Below, piece by piece: positions 47,138 to 56,735 of a stretch of 64,000 nt of DNA. The stretch lies in the NCBI RefSeq assembly GCF_902167145.1, contig NC_050097.1, positions 223,839,034 to 223,903,033 on the forward strand, in the 5' to 3' direction. The notes beneath the pieces are model-generated. The model did no database searches. It had not been told where the DNA came from and was given only the letters and a program-made list of their open reading frames with translations. The DNA is from Zea mays. Lineage: Eukaryota; Streptophyta; Magnoliopsida; Poales; Poaceae. The number at the start of each line of letters is the position of its first letter. Within the stretch, counting starts at the first letter, position 1. The position numbers were made by a program, and so were the translations under genes.

Positions 47138-49185
47138 ATTCAAACACAAGGGCATATAGAGTCTTTAACAAGTCCTCTGGACAAGTTGAAGTTTCTTGTG
47201 ACGTTGTGTTTGATGAGACTAACGGCTCTCAAGTAGAGCAAGTTGATCTTGATGAGATAGGTGATGAAGAGGCTCCATGCATCGCGCTAAGGAACATGTC
47301 CATTGGGGATGTGTGTCCTAAGGAATCTGAAGAGCCTCCAAATGCACAAGATCAACCTTCCTCCTCCACGCAAGCATCTCCACCAACTCAAAATGAGGAT
47401 GAGGCTCAAGTTGATGAAGGGGAAGATCAAGCAAATGAGCCACCTCAAGATGACAGCAATGATCAAGGGGGAGATGCAAATGATCAAGACAAGGAGGATG
47501 AAGAACCAAGGCCGCCACACCCAAGAGTCCACCAAGCAATCCAACGAGATCACCCCGTCGACACCATCCTTGGCGACATTCATAAGGGGGTAACCACTAG
47601 ATCTCGTGTTGCACATTTCTGTGAGCATTACTCTTTTGTTTCCTCTATTGAGCCACACAGGATAGAGGAAGCACTTCAAGATTCGGATTGGGTGGTGGCG
47701 ATGCAAGAGGAGCTCAACAACTTCACTAGGAACGAGGTATGGCATTTAGTTCCACGTCCTAATCAAAATGTTGTAGGAACCAAATGGGTGTTCCGCAACA
47801 AGCAAGACGAGCATGGTGTGGTGACAGGGAACAAAGCCCGACTTGTGGCCAAAGGATACTCCCAAGTCGAAGGTTTGGATTTCGGTGAAACCTATCCACC
47901 CGTAGCTAGGCTTGAGTCAATTCATATATTATTAGCCTATGCTACTTACCATGGCTTCAAGCTTTATCAAATGGACGTGAAAAGTGCCTTCCTCAACGGA
48001 CCAATCAAGGAAGAGGTCTATGTTGAGCAACCTCCCGGCTTTGAAAATAGTGAGTACCCTAACCATGTCTATAAACTCTCTAAGGCGCTTTATAGGCTCA
48101 AGCAAGCCCCAAGAGCATGGTATGAATGCCTAAGAGATTTCCTTATCACTAATGGATTCAAAGTCGGAAAGGTCGACCCTGCACTCTTCACTAAAACTCT
48201 TGAAAATGACTTGTTTGTATGCCAAATTTATGTTGATGACATTATATTTGGGTCTACTAACGAGTCTACTTGTGAAGAATTTAGTAGGATCATGACACAA
48301 AAATTCGAGATGTCTATGATGGGGGAGTTGAAGTATTTCTTAGGATTTCAAGTGAAGCAATTCCAAGAGGGCACCTTCCTTAGCCAAACGAAGTATACTC
48401 AAGACATTCTAAGCAAGTTTGGGATGAAGGATGCCAAACCCATCAAGACACCCATGGGAACCAATGGGCATCTCGACCTCGACGAAGGAGGTAAATCCGT
48501 CGAACAAAAGGTATACCGGTCGATGATAGGTTCTTTACTCTATTTATGTGCATCTCGGCCGGATATTATGTTTTCCGTATGCATGTGTGCAAGATTCCAA
48601 GCCGACCCTAAGGAAGCTCAGCTTACGGCCGTGAAACGAATCTTGAGATATTTAGTTTATACTCCTAAGTTTGGGCTTTGGTATCCTAAGGGATCCACAT
48701 TTGATTTAATTGGTTATTTGGATGCCGATTGGGTGGGGTGTAAAATTAATAGAAAGAGCACATCGGGGACTTGCCAGTTCTTGGGAAGATCCTTGGTGTC
48801 TTGGGCTTCAAAGAAGCAAAATTCCGTAGCTCTTTCTACCGCCGATGCCGAGTACATTGCCGCAGGACATTGTTGCGCGCAACTACTTTGGATGAGGCAA
48901 ACCCTTAGGGACTACGGTTACAAACTAACCAAAGTTCCTCTTCTATGTGATAATGAGAGTGCAATTCGCATGGCGGATAATCCCGTTGAGCATAGCCGCA
49001 CTAAACACATAGCCATTCAGTATCACTTTCTAAGGGATCACCAACAAAAGGGAGATATCGAGATTTCATATATTAACACTAAAGATCAATTAGCCGATAT
49101 CTTTACCAAGCCACTAGATGAACAAACTTTTTACAAACTTAGGCATGAGCTAAATATTCTTGATTCTAGGAACTTCTTTTGTTGA
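47138..49185 (+). pseudogene. L2 pol, second half (RT and RNase H), open to the end
   Basis: This resumes the pol frame after L3 ([19 protein letters not shown]) and stays open for about 680 codons to [12 protein letters not shown] motifs [23 protein letters not shown] and YVDDII are intact. RNase H reads GYLDADWVG, where L4 has GYSDADWAG. No stop or frameshift is visible, in contrast to the first half. It has no start or promoter of its own and is orphaned from gag and integrase, so it is listed as part of a pseudogene. Confidence 0.9.
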
Positions 49186-50005
49186 TTTGCACACATAGCT
49201 CATTCATATACATATGATCATGTCTCTTTTATATATGCTATGACTAATGTGTTTTCAAGTGAATTTCAAACCAAGTCATAGGTATATTGAAAGGGAATTG
49301 GAGTCTTCGGCGAAGACAAAGGCTTCCACTACGTAACTCATCCTTCGCCGTCACTCCGAGCAACTCTCCATCTTTGGGAGAGAAAAGGACTTCGTCTTTG
49401 GTATAATCTTCACTCAGTTATTTATGACCAAAGGGGGAGAGAGTAATTCTAAGGGCTCTAATGACTCTGTTTTTGGCGATTCATGCCAAAGGGGGAGAGA
49501 GTATTAGCCCAAAGCAAAAGGACCGCACCACCACCTAATTTTAAAAAAAATGATTTTCAATTGGAAATTTCAAATTGGTATCCCATTATGTTCAAAAGGG
49601 AGAGAAAGTAGCATTTTAAAATTGATATATCAAAACCCTCTTGAACACTAAGAGGAGAATTTCATTTAGGGGGAGTTTTGTTAAGTCAAAGGAAAAACAT
49701 TTGAAACAGGGGGAGAAAATTTCAAATCTTGAAAATGCTTTGCAAAATCTTATTCATTTACCTTTGACTATTTGCAAAAAGACTTTGAAAAGAATTTACA
49801 AAAGAATTTACAAAAAACAAAACATGTTGTGCAAGCGTGGTCCAAAATATTAAAAATGAAGAAACAATCCATGCATATCTTATAAGTATTTATATTGGCT
49901 CAATTCCAAGCAACCTTTGCACTTACATTATGTAAACTAGTTCAATTATGCACTTCTACATTTGCTTTGGTTTGTGTTGGCATCAATCACCAAAAAGGGG
50001 GAGAT
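49186..50005 (+). other. L2 3' untranslated region with repeated polypurine tracts
   Basis: Colinear with 41308-42117. Repeated GGGGGAG tracts (49435, 49494, 49672, 49709) precede the terminal one at about 49992-50005. Confidence 0.75.
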
Positions 50006-51302
50006 TGAAAGGGAATTAGGCTTACACCTTTTTCCTAAATAATTTTGGTGGTTGAATTGCCCAACACAAATAAATGGACTAACTAGTTTGCTCTAGTGTA
50101 TAAGTTATACAGGTGCCAAAGGTTCACACTTAGCCAATAAAAAGACCAAGAATTGGGTTCATTAAAGAGAGCAAAGGGATAACCGAAGTGTGCCCTGGTC
50201 TGGCGCACCGGACTGTCCGGTGTGCCACTGGACAGTGTCCGGTGCACCAGGGGACTTCACGCTGAACTCCTCACCTTCGGGAAAATCCTGAGGTGCTCCG
50301 CTATAATTCACCGGACTGTCCGGTGTACACCGGACAGTGTCCGGTGCTCCAAGGAAGAACGTCTCAGGAACTCGCCAGCTTCGGGAATTCGCTCTGCTAT
50401 AATTCACTGGACATGTCCGGTGTGCACCGGACTGTCCGGTGAGCCAGCGGAGCAACGGCTATTCGGCGCCAACGGTCACCTGCTACAGCATTAAATGCGC
50501 GCCAGAGCGCGCAGAAGTTAGGCACGCGCGAAGTGGCGCACCGGACACTCTACAGTGCATGTCCGGTGTGCCACCGGACATCCAGGCGGGCCCAGCAGTC
50601 AGAGCTCCAACGGTCGGAACCCAACGACCTGGTGACGTGGCTGGCGCACCGGACACTGTCCGGTGTGCACCGGACTGTCCGGTGCACCATGCGACAGACA
50701 GCCCCACCAAACGGCTAGTTTGGTGGTTGGGGCTATAAATACCCCCAACCACCCCACATTCAAGTCATCCAAGTTTTCCACCTTCCAACTACTTACAAGA
50801 GCTCTAGCATTCAATTCTAGACACACTCAAGTGATCAAATCCTCTCCCAATTCCACAAAAGCTTTAGTGATAAGTGAGAGTGATTTGTTGTGTTCTTTTG
50901 AGCTCTTGCGCTTGGATCACTTTCTTCTTTCTCATTCTTTTCTTGTGATCAATACTCACTTGTAACCGAGGCAAGAGACACCAATTGTGTGGTGGTCCTT
51001 GCGGGGAAGTTTTGTTCCCGGTTGATTTGAGAAGAGAAAGCTCACTCGGTCCGAGGGACCGTTTGAGAGAGGGAAAGGGTTGAAAGATACCCGGTCTTTG
51101 TGACCACCTCAACGGGGAGTAGGTTTGCGAGAACCGAACCTCGGTAAAACAAATCCGCGTGTCACACTTCTCATTTGCTTGCGTTTGTTTTTCACTCTCT
51201 CTCGCAGACTTGATTATATTTCTAACGCTAACCCGGCTTGTAGTTGTGATTAACTTTGTAAATTTCAGTTTGGCCCTATTCACCCCCTCTAGGCGACTTT
51301 CA
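50006..51302 (+). repeat. L2 3' LTR
   Basis: 1,297-bp partner of 21371-22671, followed by ATGCC. Confidence 0.93.
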
Positions 51303-51414
51303 ATGCCCCCTGTCGGATTAGTCAGCCTTTGGGGCCGAGTTGTTCGGCAATCTTGATGGGCCTGTGCTCGTGGACCAGATTGAGGGGCTCTCAATCGGTC
51401 TTGTACTAGAGGTG

Positions 51415-54268
51415 TCAACATATTGAATACAGATGTTTGGGGTGCCCCCAAGCGAGGTACTGTGGCATCCCAAATGGGTATGGTGGCATGCCCCACATTT
51501 GATTTGGGACATATGGTGGAGGTATGTATGTGTATGGATATGACATAGGTGGATATGGTGGTGGAGGTGTCCATGCAGGCACGTTAGGTCTTAATTGAAC
51601 ATTATGACCTCCCGTCCTTTCCGATTGGTGTGGTGGTCCAATCGGCCTAACCTGCCGTCGCACCTGGGTGAGTAAGAGAGGTCCCTTTGGTGGCCGGTTG
51701 CTGGGGCCAGCCTTCTTTTTCACATATTTAGACAATAATTGATCAAAGGTCGAGCTAGATTTTACCAACCGACAAGTTGCCTTGAACGTGTTAGTTTTCT
51801 ACGTACCTATTTCTGGTCGTCGTGGTTTGAAGGTACGTGGTCGCCGTGGCTCTTCGGCGTTGTCGGACCGTCCGATGGAACGCTCCGGACCGTCCGGTGA
51901 TGCTACGGACCGTCCGCGCCTGGATACCGGATCGTCCACGATGCGTAGTATGGGTTCTCGCGCATATCCCCTTGTCTGCGCTTGCCCCCCAGTGCTGGAG
52001 TTTGTGATGGTTACTTTCAGTGTCTCTCCTCCATCAGGAGTCTTCTCGGCCACCACTTTTCTGCAAGAAATTTTGTTGTTTCCATCGGCCTCCCGTGAGT
52101 TGTCGATGATGACTTCTTTGTCTTTGCCTTATCGGCTGTGCTGGGCCGAATTAGGACCCTTTTTCCCTTGAAGTCGATCATATTCATTGGAAAGGGATCC
52201 GTGTCCTCCTGAAATTTCAATTGACCTTCGTTAATAGCCGATTGGATTTGTCGTCGGAACACATTACAATCATTAGTGGCATGGGAAAAAGAGTTGTGCC
52301 ACTTGCAGTATGCGCGACGCTTTAATTCGTCGGCAGGTGGAACGATATAATCAATTTTAATGTTACCATTTTTTAGTATTTCATCGAATATCTTATCACA
52401 TTTGCCAACATTAAATGTAAACTTAATCTCCTCCTGCTGTTTCTTTTGAACTGGCTGCAAGGAGGAGCAAGCCGAAGATTTGGCCTGCTCAGGCCAAACT
52501 ATTTCGGCGGTGTAAATTTTCTTTGGTTCACCGTCTGAACTACTTTGATTGTGTTCTACTATATGGACATTATGATGAACCGTTTTGACTAGTTCTTTGC
52601 TTCGGCTTTCACAAGCTGAAGCTTTCTGATGTAATTGCGCTAGCGTAAAGAACCGGATGCCTTATAATTTATCTTTTAAATAATAGCGCAATCCATCAAA
52701 GGCTATTCCCGCAGTTGTTTATCTGTTAAATGAATTTGAAAGCATCGGTTTCTTGTATCCCGGAATCTCCGGATGTAATCACTAACCGATTAATCCTTTT
52801 CTTGTCGTAGGGCCACTAAGTCTACTAAATCTAGCTCATAATCCCCAAAGAAGAAATGTTCATGAAATTTTTGTTCTAAATCTGCCCACGACAAAATGGA
52901 ATTAGGAGGGAGCGTGACATACCATGTGAATGCAGTCCCTGTTAAAGATAATGAAAATAAACGTACACAGAATGCTTCGGTGTCGGCCAATTCTCCTAAC
53001 TGTGCTAAGAACTAGTCTATGTGCTCACGCGTGCTCTTTTCTTGGTCACCCGAAAACTTTACGAATTCGGGTATTCTAGTCCCCTGTGGGTGTGGGAGCC
53101 GATCAAACTGGCTATCATAAGGTCTCTGATATGACTGCCCCCAGGGACTATACTAACTCCGAGCTTATCTCGGAACGCCCCAGCTATTTCCTCCCTTACT
53201 ATATCGATGGTAGCTGGTGGGAGACCACCGGCTCTTTGATCCAATATGGGTGAGTTCGTTTGGATGTTGGTATATTGTTTTCCTCCCATTGGTTTGGGTT
53301 TTGCGGCGCGTTAATGCATGCCCTATGAGGCTCATAGGACTGGCCATTCCTTTCTGGCCTTCTAGGGGCCGGAAAGTACTCACTCTCACAGGTTTGATAG
53401 ATTATATTATGGTGCTGGTGTGTCGTATGGTGAGATGGGGAGTCTAGCGGGACGGATACGGAGTTGGATATCCATCTTTCTCAAAAAAGTCTGTGCCGGA
53501 CCATCCGGTTAAATACGCGGACCGTCCGGCTCCGTGCGCGGACTGTCCGGCCATGTGACCGGACCGTCCGACATTATATTCGGACTGTCTGGTGCCATAC
53601 GCAGACGATCCGAATGGGTTATCTAGGGTTTGCACGGCATGTGGCGGTTTGGGTGCAGGTCTCGGTAATTCGCTTCTAAAAATGGGATCGGCCGCCGCTG
53701 GCCCGGACGGTCCGCGCTCACGTACGGACGGTCCGGACATGCGCAGATCGGCAAATTTATCGCCGATGTGCGTGGGAGGCTGTCGTTGCCCAAGGTACGT
53801 GTCTATCGGCATCCCATAAAAGGGTTGTGACTGGTCGTGACACCCTGTAGCCGATGAATTACGTGTGTATTCCCTCAATTCAACCTCGTGCGAAGGAAGA
53901 TTTGCCATAGTAGACTTATCAAGCGCACGCACTAGCCTGTTATGATCGTTTTGTATATCCCCTACGATACGTTGCAACTGATCTCGCTGTTCGTTTATGT
54001 AAGCTTTAAGAGATTGGAGTTTGTTGGTGCTACTTACATTGGGGGTAATCGTAGTAGGTCGGAGCGAAGCCAGATCTGTCGCCCGTTGCCGAACGACTTT
54101 GTTGTTCTTGTCCACCTTGAAGTCGGCCAGGAACTTCGCCTTTGCTTCTTGGATCAGCTGCTCCTGGCGCTTCTCGAACAGGAGCTGTTCCTCATCCGGC
54201 AAGGTTTCCCATGTCGGCGTGATGATATTGCTTGTGGAAACTTCAGAGCTATCCTTTGAACCAGCCAT
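51415..54268 (-). pseudogene. L1 gag, main part, broken
   Basis: The probable start is the minus-strand ATG at 54268 (MAGSKDSSEVSTSN), about 30 bp inside the primer site. A Glu/Lys-rich coiled-coil-like region (DEEQLLFEKRQEQL) is followed by Pro/Gly-rich sequence encoded over CGGACCGTCCG motifs. A Ty3-type gag core follows (LFSLSLTGTAFTWYVTLPPN; FHEHFF, 52790-52990). Next is a knuckle-like segment (CKWHNSFSHATNDC, about 52300) and a Pro/Tyr-rich part (51415-51768). The pieces lie in different frames with stops (for example at 53444), so several lesions exist. The C terminus is at 20788-21174, beyond L2. Confidence 0.75.
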
Positions 54269-54299
54269 TGAGGGCCGATTTGATAGGTCTATATGTGTT

Positions 54300-54317
54300 G
54301 TCCCCGCGGAGTTGCCA
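54300..54317 (-). other. L1 primer-binding site
   Basis: On the minus strand, TGGCAACTCCGCGGGGA begins seven bases inside the 5' LTR, with the TGG expected of a tRNA acceptor end. I have not identified the tRNA. Confidence 0.6.
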
Positions 54318-54324
54318 AAAAGTA

Positions 54325-54988
54325 TGTTGACGCCTTTTTGGAGCGTCAAACACTCAATAAGAACCGTGGGCGGTGCCCTCTGCACAGGGGCGAACGGTCC
54401 GCGCGCAGGGGCCGGTCTGCGGCTTGGTGCGAGGCGTGGCGGTGCTCTCTGCACAAGAGCGGACGGTCCGCGCGCAGGGGCCGGACGGTCCGCGGCCTGG
54501 TGCAAGGCTAGGGCTCCTGCCTGACGGCCGGACGGTCCGCGCGTACGCAGGGGCGGCGGAAGATCGCCGGCGGCGCCTGGATCTCGCTCTCGGGAGGGAC
54601 CCCGTCGGGGAGGAGAGATCCTAAGAGTTGTTTAGGCTCGGACCGACCGACCTAGACTCTTCTAATCGACGTAGAGTCGAAGAGAAGCGGATAATTTGGG
54701 GATCGAGAGGCTAAACTAGAACTAGACTAGAACCACTTCTAATTGTACTGGAAATAAATGCGAATAGAAGTTGTATTGATTCGATTGATGATGATTACAA
54801 ATCGGCCGTATACCTCTCTATTTATAGATGAGGGGGCTGGACCCTTTACAAACTAATTTCCAAGCTTTTCCCGTGATTTTAGCTAACAACCGTAACACAA
54901 AACTTGGAACCCTAATATGCTCTGCGCACGCGCGGACCGTGCGGCCCTAGGGCCCTACCGTCCGCAAGGCTCAATTTGGTTCCAAACA
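54325..54988 (-). repeat. L1 5' LTR (element orientation)
   Basis: 664-bp LTR, followed on the right by the duplication CTTCT. CGGACGGTCCG motifs are dense at 54390-54540. Confidence 0.88.
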
Positions 54989-55234
54989 CTTCTTTAGAGA
55001 CAAAAAAATAACTAAATTTTAGCTAAAAATGGGTTCAAACTTACCGTGAGAAAGATCAGTTCTTTCTATCTGAGGCTGAATGCACCCAGATGGCAACCAG
55101 TGTTTACATGAACACATTCATAAACAAATTAGCTAACGAATCAAATGGGCTGCAGCTGGCCGCAACCGACGAAGCGAGCAAACTCCGCTAGCGCAGGTTT
55201 ACAATGACGGATGGTTCGACTCCGGGACTTCTCG
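54989..55234. other. Low-copy-looking intergenic DNA
   Basis: Continuation of the DNA that flanks L1 on the left (19736-19858). No gene or repeat that I can name. Confidence 0.4.
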
Positions 55235-55537
55235 GCGCTGTTTGTTTCAGCTTCTGACCACTAAAAACTGTTGCGTACTGTCAAACGCTCAGCTTTTCAG
55301 TCAGCTTCTATAAAATTCGTTAGGGGCAAAAACTATCCAAAATCAACATAAACACGTAATCGGTTGAGTCGTTGTAATAGTAGGAATCCATAACTTTCTA
55401 AATCCTGAGCCATATGAACAACTTTATCTTCATCCACACGTAATCGTAATGATACTCGAATTCTCTCTACAGTCAGATTCTTCTCACAGTCAGATTTTTA
55501 AAAAAACTGGTCAGAAAAAAGCTGAACCAAACAGGCA
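55235..55537. mobile_element. MITE-like inverted-repeat element
   Basis: The left end CTGTTTGTTTCAGCTTCTGACC is mirrored by the complement of the right end, CTGTTTGGTTCAGCTTTTTTCTGACC. The interior is AT-rich and non-coding. No clear target duplication is visible, so the class (hAT-like?) is uncertain. Confidence 0.55.
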
Positions 55538-55775
55538 TCAGACGACGCGCGGCTCTCCGAGGTGGATTGGCGGAGCCCCTCGACCATCCTGATCACCGGT
55601 CCGGCGACTTCGCCGTGCACACCATGGCTACCTGCAGCATCTGCACCAGCTCCTCCTCGATGTTCTGGTGCTTCATCAGCTCCACGTCGAACACCTCGGC
55701 CGTCCACTACTCCCAACCACCGAGTGCACCCATCTCGGGAGGTCGACGACGTCGTCGTTCCCCTGGGTCTGGAGC
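55538..55775 (-). pseudogene. Fragment of an LRR receptor-like kinase C-terminal exon
   Basis: The minus strand encodes DLPRWVHSVVG, then after a frame change [36 protein letters not shown], and after a second frame change and a stop [16 protein letters not shown]. This is the end of the kinase domain and the tail typical of plant LRR receptor-like kinases of the non-RD/inactive kind. At least two frameshifts, and loss of everything upstream of kinase subdomain X or so, make it a relic. It abuts the inverted-repeat element at 55235-55537, so capture by a transposon is possible but unproven. Confidence 0.7.
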
Positions 55776-56735
55776 GCTTCTATCGATTTTGCCTCTCTGC
55801 AAACTGCAACTGCCTACATTAATTAATTTAGGAATAGTAGCAGGAGGCATTGACCCCACGGCCTGTGTACGTGTGAGGATCATGCTGGGTTGCATTGACC
55901 CCACGGCCTGCACAGAACGGACCACCCAGCTGAAGTTGGGCTACAAGAGGACCGTGCTTTTCCTGCCGCAGACGGTCCAAACTTTGGTTTTGGTGGGGTT
56001 TTTTTTCCCTCCTGGTTGTCTGATAAAATTGAATATAAAATATATAAAAAAAGTAAACGCATTTTTTATCTATACAAAATATCAAATAAAAAAGCTATCG
56101 ACTACAACGTCTCAAAACTTTATTAGTAGATCTATAAATTTTCTGTTTTGGTAGTTTCTTCATCCAAGACGGTTTAAAAAAAAACCAATAAAGAAATATG
56201 AAAAAAGTCAAAAGTATATATGTTTTTTAAAAAAATCTTAACCGTAGTTGTTTGACAGATTTCAATTTGAAATATAAAAGAATCCAAACGTATTTTTTTA
56301 TTTATGCACCGCACCCCAATTACAGCACAGTAGTACTACTAGCTTGTTTGTCGCGTAGTAATCAGTTACCGGATGATCCGCGCGCGGCAAGCATCAACAT
56401 GGGCGACCCTAGTCCGGCCGGCGCGTCGATCGAACGAGACATGCATGCTTACGTGCACGTAACCGTCCGGCCGTCACATGCCTCTGCGGGCCCACCTACA
56501 GGGGAATATCGAGCGTTGGTGTGGCGACTGGCGACCGCGACGACGTCCGTTCCGGTCGGGCCTCACTCCTCAAACGCACGCAATTTGTCGCCCGATCCAT
56601 CCTTGCCCTTCCTTTATCTCCTCGTGTCTTGTCTTCGTCTCGTCTCGCCACAGGCACAGCCAGCCCTATCGATCGGCGGTACGGTGTCTGCCAAGCCAAG
56701 TGCCAACCGCAACCGCCCCCGCGCCGAGCGAGACG
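55776..56735 (+). other. Intergenic DNA and P450 promoter / 5' UTR
   Basis: A 19-bp direct repeat GCATTGACCCCACGGCCTG occurs at about 55847 and 55892. AT-rich sequence follows to about 56320, then GC-rich sequence leading to the P450 ATG. I cannot place the transcription start with confidence. Confidence 0.4.

Larger units (their letters stand above)
21371..51302 (+). mobile_element. L2: Opie-type copia (SIRE lineage) retrotransposon
   Basis: The element has LTRs of about 1.3 kb at both ends (21371-22671 and 50006-51302) and perfect ATGCC duplications at 21366-21370 and 51303-51307. It also has an initiator-Met primer site, gag, pol in copia order (protease, integrase, RT, RNase H) and an AAAAAGGGGGAGAT polypurine tract. 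It is split inside pol by L3 at 26561. Removing L3 plus one ATATG copy restores a colinear 9.35-kb element. A hand comparison of its two LTRs shows roughly 30 differences. Opie and Ji are close relatives. I favour Opie from the LTR start TGAAAGGGAATTAGGCTTAC. Confidence 0.9.
19859..54988 (-). mobile_element. L1: gag-only gypsy-type LTR retrotransposon, outermost of the nest
   Basis: The LTRs at 19859-20564 and 54325-54988 share the start TGTTGACGCC and the end TTGGTTCCAAACA (plus-strand view). Perfect CTTCT duplications lie at 19854-19858 and 54989-54993. Primer-site and polypurine positions and all gag frames show minus-strand orientation. Without the 29.9-kb L2 insertion and its duplication, the internal region is only about 3.8 kb. 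It holds gag and no protease, reverse transcriptase or integrase, so the element is non-autonomous. The LTR and gag are rich in CGGACGGTCCG motifs. The maize Xilon/Diguus group is a possible home, which would need a search. Confidence 0.85.

Noticed and set aside
49641..49853. 70-codon frame in the L2 3' untranslated region
   Set aside because: Lys-rich reading of A-rich polypurine sequence. The colinear region of L4 has no such frame.
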